Positions 55,719 through 64,000 of a stretch of 64,000 bases of DNA are shown here, one piece after another. The stretch lies in the NCBI GenBank assembly GCA_004194705.1, contig SADC01000245.1, positions 62,001 through 126,000 on the forward strand. Direction: 5' to 3'. The stretch is from Ditylenchus dipsaci (lineage: Eukaryota > Nematoda > Chromadorea > Rhabditida > Anguinidae). The notes beneath the pieces are model-generated. The model was not told the DNA's origin and made no database searches. It saw only the letters and a list, made by a program, of their open reading frames with translations. Position 1 is the first letter of the stretch. The number at the start of each line of letters is the position of its first letter. The position numbers were made by a program, and so were the translations under genes.

Positions 55719-55800
55719 CAACTGTTCTTCCTTTCCGCATGCATTTTCATTATGGCAAAGATTCTTTCAGCAGCACCAGACGAAGCCAGAATTATCAAAA
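55719..55800 (-). pseudogene. hAT transposase dimerisation-domain relic
   Basis: The minus strand reads ILASSGAAERIFAIMKMH followed by AERKNSW and a stop. This matches the hAT signature (SSxxxERxFSxMKxxxxxxRNxL). Upstream sequence is frameshifted. Confidence 0.6.
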
Positions 55801-56069
55801 TATCGATCGCTTACCTTTTATCGGCCCAGTTGGCTGAATTTTTTTGTTGTTTTCGAAAAAGTCGGTTTCTTTAACTCGTATGTCCAAAACGTGGCTGCTT
55901 TTCTGTTACCAGCCTCTAAAGTCAGCGATGCAATACATCTTCTACGAGGTCATTGGTAGATTCTGATCTCAAAGTGACATGAACTGTTCCTAAGCCGAAT
56001 GGTGATGTGATTTCTGTTGGGGCAAGCGTATCACTAAATTATGATTCTCCGAGCTGAATTTTGGTGGTA

Positions 56070-56503
56070 CAGTCGACGCTCCCAAAAACATACACCCCAA
56101 GAGTTCGTTCCCGCCTAGTGTCCGACACTTTTTTTAGCCCCATTTTTTCAAATTTTTTCCATTTCTGTTTGACAGTCTGGTCGCAAATATCGCAAGGATT
56201 CAGATTTTGCCGATGATTTTTGCAGAAAACAACGATTAAAACTCCCATTATAAACTCCGATCAAAAAATCCCTTTAACATACACTGAAATCCAAAACAGG
56301 TGTATGTTAATGAGAGTTTTTGCTTTTTAAATGTCAAAATTATTGTTTTCTGCAAAAATTATCGGCAAAATCTGAATCCTTGCGATATTTGCGACCAGAC
56401 TGTCGAAACAGAAATGGAAAAAATTTGAAAAAGGGGCTAAAAAATTGTCGGACCATAGACGGGAACGAACTTTTGGGGTGTATGTTATTAGGAGCGTCGA
56501 CTG
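56070..56503. mobile_element. TACAGTC-type pogo MITE (motif CATACACCCC)
   Basis: Flanked by TA. Ends CAGTCGACGCTCCCAAAAAC and GGAGCGTCGACTG. The core GTTCGTTCCCGCCTAGTGTC is shared with the 31713 and 6226-6297 elements. A half copy is at 61760-61955. Confidence 0.85.
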
Positions 56504-57255
56504 TACTGATTTTGAGTTTGGTCCCCCCTGTTGTTGTTTTTCAAAAAGAAAATTTTTAAGTCTCAGAGACCATTTATTAGCACTTGTAAATCATTTTCAG
56601 CAATTATAAAAAAATTTAAATTTATTTGGTACAAGAACTTTTAAAAAATTTTTTCAAGAGATTTGGAAAAAAGAAATCCGAAAAAAATCAGCTCGTGGGA
56701 CCAAAGCAAAAAATATTTTGGAAATTTTTGTACCAATATTTTTTTTGTGGAAATGGTTTGAAAAAGCAAATAAATAGTCTGTGAGACTTAAAAAAAATTG
56801 AAAAAATGAACAGGGGGTGACCAAGTTCGAAAATCGGTACCCAATATAGGCTAGGGGCCCGAAGAGTATGAGTTCTCTAACCATTTTTAGGCTTAGAGAG
56901 CTCATACTCTTTGGGCTGGGGGGGGGGAGTGCACTTGAGTGGTGTCATTTAAAGGGGCGTGCCCACGCCAATAAGTTTCATTTCAAATGTTTGAATTCCC
57001 GGGCACCAGTTTTTCAGATGAGGACAAAATAAATTCGAATTCGATTTTTATTTTTAACATTTTTCGGTGTTTTTCGGTCGTCTCATGATTTGTGGTCTGA
57101 TTTTCTTGTTGACACTTATCATCTTACATATCCAATAATTCAGTTTCTGTTTTTACACCAGACTTTAGTCTAGGTATTCGTTTTCGTTGGTGGGAAATTC
57201 GCACCTGGCAGCCACCTGGTACTTTCTTCAAATTTGTATCCACCTATGTTGGCTT

Positions 57256-57903
57256 TCAGAGCTTCTTCTGTCATCCGAGCATCAGGATAATCAAGTCGAA
57301 TTGGGGAATGCTCAAGTTACAGTCAGACAAACTACGGTCAAGAAGTCAGCCTCTCAGTTCGTCCCATCACCTTTCGTGAAGAAGCGTAAAAGCAGCTTTT
57401 CCACACTAATCAAGAGTGTGAAGAAGAAGAAACTCGGTAGATCCAATTTTTGTCATGGCAAAAGTATGCCTACTATTTAGGGCCGAAAACTTCTCAGGGA
57501 CTTTAGGGCTCTGAAAGAATGTCGGATTCGAAATTCCGTGTAGTCCATTTTCAAGATTGGTTCGAAGCATTGCTGTGAAGAGGGTCTGGATGTGCAATTT
57601 CAATCGACAGGGATGTATTCTCTCTAGGTATTTCTTATCGAACATGTTCAAGGGCTACTTAGATATTTTAAGCATTTTTTTTGGCAATTTTTTGGTGAAG
57701 GGAGTCTTTGCGGGCTACGACTCTAAGTGATAATTATTCTTTTTAGATTGGCTGAATGTTGTCTAACTGCGCTGCTCAAGGATGCAAATATGATTGTGCT
57801 TCATGCCAAGAGAAGTACTATCCTGCCCTTGGACATCAGGCTGGCTCGCCGAATTCGAGGAGAAACGAAGAAGGTTGTTAGTAACTTCAGAATAAAGCCG
57901 TGA
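57256..57903 (+). pseudogene. Divergent histone H3-like gene (possible CenH3-like), frame interrupted
   Basis: Three blocks separated by short introns. The tail (to about 57434) contains TVRQTTVKKSASQF and a Lys-rich stretch, recalling the H3 tail. The second block (57481-57627) has RALKECRIRNSV, then after a frameshift PFSRLVRSIAVK, then after another LDVQFQSTGMYSL. These match the alpha-N/alpha-1/alpha-2 order of H3. The third block (57747-57903) has [20 protein letters not shown] followed by an LARRIRGE segment, the H3 C-terminal helix. AATAAA follows at about 57937. H3 packs with H4 in nucleosomes. Divergence and an atypical tail could mean a CenH3 variant, an H3 pseudogene or a captured gene. 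Lesions are single-base losses as elsewhere in the window. H3-family identity is solid for the last exon. Confidence 0.65.
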
Positions 57904-58396
57904 GATGTATTCTTCTTTACACCGATTACGTTATTCAATAAAAGCTTCAATTTTCAAGCGTTTTGGAATGTTTCTTTTGGTTTATTGGCGTCGGGTTGTG
58001 GCCGCAAGTCAAGTTGCCGAGACGTGTTTAGGCACTCGCATTTGGCCTCTCTTATGCGGCCCGCAGTAACTTGTGACTCTCGTTGTTTGCCATCTTTGAA
58101 AACTCCACACACATTTTTGATCTGACGACCAACACCTTGTTACTACCACCTAGACAGCACCACTTGGATAAAACCGTCTGGGTACTCCCCGCCTTAGAGT
58201 GTACAGGATGTCCGAAAAATCACGCGCACATGTTTTTGTTTCAACAAATTTTAATACCTTTGCGGCATCTTTTCGCACTTTTATATGAACGCTGTGTTGG
58301 CTTGGGTTGATTTCGGGCTACATACACAAAACATTTTTTTAAAAATATGCTCGTAGTTTCCGGACACCCTACAGAGGATAAATAATGTGTAGTGAT

Positions 58397-60597
58397 TAGG
58401 GTTGTCGAGTCGAGTACTCGAAATCGAGTAATTTCGATTATTATTCGAAATTTTTCGAGTATCGAGTCGAGTACTCGAAAATTTCGAGTTTCGAGCATCG
58501 AGCAGGCCTGTGCACGGGCCCACTTTTCGCGGCCCGGCCCGGCCCGGACATTTTTTTTTGGGCCCGGCCCAGCCCGGCCCGGAACCTAATTTTTTTTTCG
58601 GGCCCGGCCCGGGCCGGGCCGGGCTGGCCCGTAGTATAATCAACTGTCAGTGCAATTTCTAACATATTCAAAAAATCAAGCAAAAAATAGAGTGGGAGAC
58701 TTTATTATTCAACATCACTCGAAACGCAATATTTTTCTATTATTTATTTTCTAACACAAATAGAGAAATATTGATTATGTAAAAAAGTTTCTCTACTCTT
58801 TTTCATCAATTGACTCATCGCTGTACCTAATTTTATTCCTTAAAATACTCAGTTTCCAAGTCAGGAGTGAAATATCTCGGGATTCAGTCCACTTTTTGCA
58901 AAGCAGTTTTTTGCAAACAAAAATAGACAAGTTGTATCTTCAGAATTACCTAAACGAAAAAAACCTAAACAAGCTTAATAGTAATCAGTTCAACCCTGTA
59001 CGATAAATTCTATTTTTAGCCTCACTTTTTTTTGTCTTGAGCGGAATTTGAAATTTCACAGCAAGTTGTAAGCTTTGAGGGCAGTTCCATAAGCAAATTG
59101 ACCATGCTAAACACGAATCCGATGTCAAAAATCTAGGTTTCTACAGCGAAATTTAAGTTTTACGTAAAAATCGTTTTCGAACTTTTTTGAGAGTCTTGTT
59201 AAACACTAAGAAAGCCTGTTTTCTGCCATGTTTTACTTTATTTTTTTGCACAAGAATGTTCCATTTTAATTGCTCTGTCTTTTGCGCTATAGTAGAGCCG
59301 TAATTATTTTTGGAATCGCGAAAAATTTTGACTTTTTATTCAAAAAAATACGTTTACAAAAAGTGGCGAAAATCATTCTTTTTGCTGGTAGTACAATATT
59401 TCAGAATTATTTTTGGCAGTGTGATATACCGTTAGAAAGCTCTAATTCTGGGCTTTCCGACGGTATAAAAACAATACAAAAATTTATAGAAATCATAAGA
59501 AAAATGAAAATTAACGATAGCTTTAAAACGCGAAAAACAAGGTTTCAAAAATGGGCCGTTTCTCATATTCTTAGTGCGAATTTTGAAAAACTAATAACAC
59601 AGGCGTACTCAGCGTTAAACTCTGCATCGAAATAAACCAATGTAACAACCGGTATTTTACGTGTTAAGTGCTAGCTGCGATCATGGATGAGTGATTCAAA
59701 TGATTGTAAGTAAATCTGAAGATAAAACTTGTCCATTTTTGTTTGCAAAAAGCTGCTTTGAGATATTTTACTTTTAGCCACGTTACTTTTAGTTGTTACC
59801 GCGATTGTTACTACGGCCCCAGGAACTTTTTTGACTTGTTTCGAATTTTTATTTCTAAAAATTTCACACTATTACATAGCCCTGGATTTAAGCTTTCTAA
59901 CAAGCCATTAATTGATTCAATGCGATTTCAAAAAAGTTTCAAAAACAAGTCTTTGTATGAACAGAACTTTCTTCAAACTTTTAAAAATTCCAGTAAGTCA
60001 GTCAACAAATTGTTGAAAACCCGAAATCCGTGACTACATTTTGATACAAGACTTAAATTTTTTTTTAAAGTTGGATTTGATAAGGTATATTTAAGATTAA
60101 TAAATTCCGGGCCGGCCCGGCCCGTCGATTTTCGAGCCCGGCCGGCCCGGCCCGTAAGCAATTTTGAAAGTTGGGCCCGGCCCGGCCCGGGCCTCAAAAA
60201 TCACGGCCCGGGCCGGGCCGGCCCGTGCACAGGCCTGGCATCGAGTCAAGTACTCGAAAATTTTGAGTTTGAAGTATAGAATTTAATAATTAAAAATGTG
60301 CTCAAGGACCAAATTTTTTCTTTTTTATGGCTTTATTATGCCTTACCAACTTCAAATTATTAAATTTTTAACCAAAATTTCGATGAAAATTCTACTCGAA
60401 ATCGAGTAATTTCGAGTATTATTCGAAATTTTTCGAGTTTCGAGTATCGAGTCGAGTACTCGAAAATTTCGAGTATCGAGTCGAGTACTCGAAAATTTCG
60501 AGTATTGATAAGATTTCGAGTCGAGTACTCGAAAATTTCGAGTATTGATAAGATTTCGAGTCGAGTACTCGAAAATTTCGAGTACTCGACAACCCTA
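58397..60597. mobile_element. Element of TCGAGTACTCGAAA repeats with 8-bp target duplication
   Basis: Ends TAGGGTTGTCGAGTCGAG and CTCGACAACCCTA, bracketed by GTAGTGAT on both sides (58389-58396, 60598-60605). The body is arrays of TCGAGTACTCGAAAATTTCG. It is interrupted by the 58503-60237 hAT element. Confidence 0.85.
58503..60237. mobile_element. hAT-type element with GGCCCGG-rich ends
   Basis: Ends CAGGCCTGTGCACGGGCC and GGCCCGTGCACAGGCCTG, with GCATCGAG duplicated on both sides (58495-58502, 60238-60245). Subterminal GGCCCGGCCC arrays. The 1.3-kb interior has a 121-codon frame at 59270-59635, possibly a transposase relic but not recognisable. Confidence 0.85.
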
Positions 60598-61079
60598 GTA
60601 GTGATGTTGGATAATGAAGGTGCCGCTTCCATTCACTGCAAACTGGATCTGTTTTTGATTACACACCCTGTAGGTGTTTTGCAAACATACCAAATCTGTT
60701 AAAGAAACAACTTTGCACCGAAATTTTCTAGACCTGAGAAGCTGGACCCAGAGATAAAGCCGAGGGCACGCGACAAGTGCAATATTTTCGAGACGAGAAA
60801 CCAAGGAAACTCGGCAAAGACTCGTTTCGCCCCTAACCCTTTAATTAAAAAAACCAGGTATGACGAAAAATTAGATTCGTGAATTATGATTGGCTATTGC
60901 TCACTAAAAGCCACGAATATCATCAGACCACAAACTATGAGATGACCAAAATATGCCATGAAAATGTTTGAAATGAAAATCAAATTCGAATTTATTTTGT
61001 CCTCATCTGAAAAACTGGTGCCCGGGAATTCAAACATTTGAAATGAAACTTATTGGCGTGGGCATGCCCCTTTAACACG

Positions 61080-61759
61080 GGAAGTCCTGCCGGTGAGACC
61101 AACAGCTTCTGGTGCAGAATTTCATGAGGAATCCGAATCTGCAAACCATTTTTCAAAAAAGCCGGTTTGGCACAAGATTTAAACCAATTTCTGAATGGTG
61201 TCTAATGTGACTTGGGTATGTTCAGAAAATCAGGTAGTACTCAAACATTTCATATACACATGCAGAACTTTCATGGCTCGTTAGGAAGGGCAGAGAACAA
61301 GCTTCACAATGACATATCGTTCAGTTGTTTATGATAACTAAATGTGGAATTTTTTGCCTAAAGAAAAAATTGTGTTATTTTTTCAAAAAGTTTTTTTTAT
61401 TTAAATGTGCAAAATTAGATGTGATAGAGCCGTTTGTGCAGCAAAACCCACATATCATTTGGAAGAGAAATTTAAACTGCACCAAAAAATGCTTTGAAGT
61501 TAAACAAAATAAAGTCTTTAGAGTGTTATGCGACAGTTTAAAAAAACTAATAATTATTCAAAAACGTGAAACTTGTTCGTCACTAGACCAACACGCAATT
61601 TGGACGCCGGATTCATGTTCAGCATGGTCGATTCGCTTATAAAACTGCTCTTAAAATTTGAAATTCATCGTGAAAATTCAAATTCCTCTCAAGACAATAA
61701 TTATTCAAACGTGCGAGGAATTAAATATTTGAATAATTATTGTCTCGACTTAAAAAGCT
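61080..61759. other. Interior of the GGCCGTCC element, no gene recognised
   Basis: 61560-61740 carries the dispersed 'gttcagcatggtcgattcgc' repeat and an inverted pair around AATAATTATTCAAACGTG. Frames of about 100 codons look accidental. Confidence 0.35.
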
Positions 61760-61955
61760 CTGGGAGTTTTTGCTTTTTAAATGTCAAAATAATTGTTTTC
61801 TGCAAAAATGATCGGCAAAATCGGAATCCTTACGATATTTGCGACCAGACTGTCAAAACAGAAATGGAAAAAATTTGAAAAAGGGGGCTAAAAAAAGTGT
61901 CGGACCCTAGACGGGAACGAACTTTCGGGGTGTATGTTATTGGGAGCGTCGACTG
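61760..61955. repeat. Half copy of the 56070-56503 MITE
   Basis: Right arm only: GACCCTAGACGGGAACGAAC, then GGGGTGTATGTTATTGGGAG and CGTCGACTG|TA. Confidence 0.7.
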
Positions 61956-62229
61956 TATGTTATTTTTCAAGGCTTTTGTTAAAATAAAGATTACGTGTCC
62001 AAAATTTGTTCGGTCTAGTGAAGGACGGGGTCAGACGGACCGGCCGTCGGCCGTCCCGTCCGAGTTTCTCGTTGCCGGCCGTCTGCCGTCTTGGACGTTT
62101 ACAGCCGGCCGTCCGCCAGCCGGCCGCTCGGACGGCCGGTTAAGCCGGCCGTCTGACCGTCCGGTTTTTCGACGCCGTCCGGACGGGGACGGGGACGGGA
62201 TGGACCCGGCTGGACGGGCGGTCACTATG

Positions 62230-62820
62230 GTCACTCTCTTTTTCTTTCGCTGCACCATCTTTTTCGACGCACTCTTGGCCACCATCCCTTGCACAGGTTG
62301 CGAATCTCCGATGAGTTCCTGGTTAAATATCTGCGACGGATTCTAAAAAGAAAGAAGTCAAAGTAGGAAAAATGTGAAATGCAAACATCAAGTTGAAGCT
62401 ACCTCCATGGTCTTAGCTGCCCTTTTCTTAATACGGTTCTTGACGGAATTGCCTTTGGATCCACTCCATGCTTGTGCTCGCCTATCTCCTTGACCACATC
62501 CATTGTTCCCGCCAGTGTGTGGAGTCGCTTCTTGCAGCCATCATATCGGTGAATGCATTCCCAGAAAGTTTTGCTGCCATTCTTGTTGTTCTTGTGCCTT
62601 CAAAAGATGTGTCATTCGAACGTCAGCTTGCACTTGTTGCATTTTGAGAGAACCTAAAAAGAGCACTACATTAGCAGGATAAATCATGCAAATAAATATA
62701 CATGTAAGCTACCTGCCCGGCTTTTTCACCACTATCGCTTCCTCCCTCGGCTTCTCCATCTGTTTGCTCGAATTCTTCTCGCTGAAATCCTTGATCAGCT
62801 TCCTCGATTGCTTGATACAT
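62230..62820 (-). pseudogene. FLYWCH-type zinc finger N-terminal exons of a MULE-like gene, cut by a hAT element
   Basis: Exons 62820-62713, 62653-62403, 62342-62230 with GT-AG introns. Exon 1 is an acidic leader (MYQAIEEADQGFQREEFEQT). Exon 2 has the FLYWCH pattern: KTFWECIHRYDGCKKRLHT followed by EIGEHKHG (W-x-C, C, H-x-H), preceded by two small frame breaks near 62600-62620. Exon 3 ends in a Lys-rich run (KKMVQRKKKRVT), then hits CATAGTGACCGCCC, the tip of the GGCCGTCC element. Such fingers sit at the N-terminus of many MULE transposases and derived host genes. The C-terminal fragment at 55217-55399 is probably the other end, with the catalytic middle missing. Confidence 0.6.
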
Positions 62821-62839
62821 CGTAATGAAAGTAAAGAGA

Positions 62840-63724
62840 AAGTTAGACAGTCAAAGATTCAATACTGGAGCAGTACAAATACAAAAAACGACAAACAACT
62901 TTAAACTAATCCAGTTGAACACTTTAGCAAAGTACAGTAAAGTAATCTATAATTACGTATTATAATTATCATTCTAGCAAATCACAATAGATTGCATAGA
63001 TTGAACCGATTCAAAATTTATACTCAGGACGGGAAACGTCCCAGGGAGAGAAACTGCCGGGCGGGAAACGGTTCCGGGCGGGAAACGTCCGTGTCCCAAA
63101 ATAACCTTTCGGGGGCTTTACCCCCTCCTGAAAATTTGCAGCCCCCCCCCCTGAAAATTTTTTCTGGATACACCTCTGACCCTTCCCACAGCTGACCCTT
63201 TTAAAATCGCTGAAAGTACCCTTTCAAACAACAAGTTCAAGATTACCGGAAAAAATCCACATTATACTAGACTCCTAATTTACCCAATGGAATTGAAATT
63301 TTGTTAAGAAAATTGGCCATATATAACAAAAGTACATTTTTTACGCCTTGGCTCCCCTGCTGTTCTTTTTTATTTTTAGGATTAAGGCTTAAGCGAGTAT
63401 TGGTCAGCGTATGTTAGGATGGACTCTAACATATGTTAGACTTATCTTTTAGTCCGTCTTAACATACGTTGGCCTACCCTTGTCTAACAAGGAAACCACC
63501 CAAGCTGTCTTTCCAATGTGATTCCAAGACCTATATAAAAATTTTCGCCATGGTCAGTTTAGTGTGTGAAATTTAAATACTGTCGGCGGACAGCGATAAA
63601 AATGTGTCCTATTATCGTATAGGGCCAAAAATTTGTACTAGAGTGTTTATACGCTGTAGGGCTAAATGGAAAATTTTATCCTTTTCGAGTCGAACAAAGT
63701 AAAAATGATAGATTTTAAGCTGTT
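62840..63724. other. Mostly unrecognised, short repeats
   Basis: 63025-63095 has GGGCGGGAAACGTCC-type repeats. 63400-63490 is a loose palindrome of TAACATATGTTAGAC and GTCTTAACATACG. No gene supported. Confidence 0.4.
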
Positions 63725-63818
63725 TAATCTCTAGGGCCTACTGAATAAAAAAACTCTGGTATGCATCCAGAGTCACTTTCACCCCCAACTCTAAGCCTTG
63801 AGGACCTTCGGGGAACAG
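63725..63818. repeat. C-tract family fragment
   Basis: Contains GGGCCTACTGAATAAA, CTCTGGTATGCATCCAGAG and CAACTCTAAGCC with CCTTCGGGG, a collapsed version of the hairpin core. Confidence 0.6.
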
Positions 63819-64000
63819 GCACCTGATTAATTATGTGACCAACCTTTTTGTCCATACACTACTAAATCGCATGGGAGAAAATATTGCACGAGCTCTATTA
63901 ATTGATATTAGCAACAAATGCGATACAGCCCATAATTTAGTTGCTCTCTCGAATGCACTCGAAGATTGCATTGAAACTGGCAATGTGGTGTCCGTCAAAA
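63819..64000 (+). CDS. Possible exon running off the right edge
   Basis: After AG at 63817-63818 the frame NYVTNLFVHTLLNRMGENI ... ALLIDISNKCDTAHNL ... EDCIETGNVVSVK is open to the end of the window (about 59 codons). Its composition is that of a globular protein. The polypyrimidine tract before it is weak. I do not recognise the family. Confidence 0.35.

Larger units (their letters stand above)
56953..61071. mobile_element. TTAA-flanked transposon (4.1 kb) carrying a histone H3-like gene
   Basis: TTAA at both sides (56949-56952, 61072-61075). Terminal inverted repeats of roughly 170-190 bp start AGGGGCGTGCCCACGCCAAT. Contents: H3-like gene just inside the left repeat, a TACAGGATGTCCG MITE (58203-58375), then two nested hAT-type elements. 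No transposase of the TTAA family was identified, so this is a non-autonomous or gutted copy. Confidence 0.8.

Noticed and set aside
62031..62294. Arg/Pro/Gly-rich minus frame, like an RNA-binding tail
   Set aside because: Mostly a translation of the GGCCGTCC subterminal array; only the last part (beyond 62229) is the real exon of the FLYWCH gene.
63823..64000. Reverse transcriptase N-terminal segment
   Set aside because: The pattern HNLVALSNALEDCIETGNVV loosely recalls the stretch before the RT catalytic motif, but that motif would lie outside the window and the upstream part does not fit.

Overview
Repeat-rich eukaryotic DNA, most likely from a nematode. The evidence is GT-AG introns, many only about 45-80 nt long; four U1 snRNA genes whose 5' end (AAACTTACCTGG) and Sm-site region (AACAGCTAAATTTTTGCG) look nematode-like; an F-box protein of the kind expanded in tylenchid-type nematodes; and a serpentine chemoreceptor-like gene. 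The assignment to Nematoda is inference; species and clade are not determined. There is no bacterial or viral organisation.

Genes, left to right. An F-box gene (338-949, -). A two-exon gene joining an F-box to a coiled coil and a C-terminal membrane helix (1843-2219, -). An unrecognised eight-exon gene for a secreted or membrane protein (2779-4655, -). A small secreted Tyr/Pro-rich peptide (12128-12447, +). The 3' part of an unrecognised acidic protein (17854-18515, -). A Cys-containing terminal exon (about 24076-24287, +). A flavin-containing monooxygenase in at least seven exons (27734-34261, +). U1 snRNA genes at 34822, 47133, 51072 (-) and 51463. Two copies of the ribosomal protein eS26 gene (44256-44898 and 48407-49057, -). 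A 7TM receptor 3' half (52294-55131, -). A histone H3-like gene inside a transposon (about 57256-57903, +). A FLYWCH/MULE-type gene cut by a hAT element (55217-55399 and 62230-62820, -).

Most of the rest is DNA transposons and fold-back (palindromic) MITEs, often nested. They include pogo/Tigger-type elements with TA target duplications (one carries a six-exon degenerate transposase), mariner-type palindromes, hAT elements with perfect 8-bp target duplications, TTAA-type elements, C/G-tract fold-backs, and fold-backs whose arms look tRNA-derived.

A U1 + eS26 block occurs twice. Copy A (34.7-45.4 kb) is blown apart by insertions; copy B (47.0-49.5 kb) is compact and keeps the empty target sites of two of them, a 980-bp C-tract fold-back and a 6.06-kb TA element. 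This is direct evidence for both insertions.

Conserved reading frames (monooxygenase, eS26, pogo transposase, H3-like) are repeatedly broken by single-base losses, mostly in short homopolymers, in positions that leave splice phases and protein families intact. This looks more like residual long-read assembly error than decay, so frameshifts here should not be taken as proof of pseudogenes.
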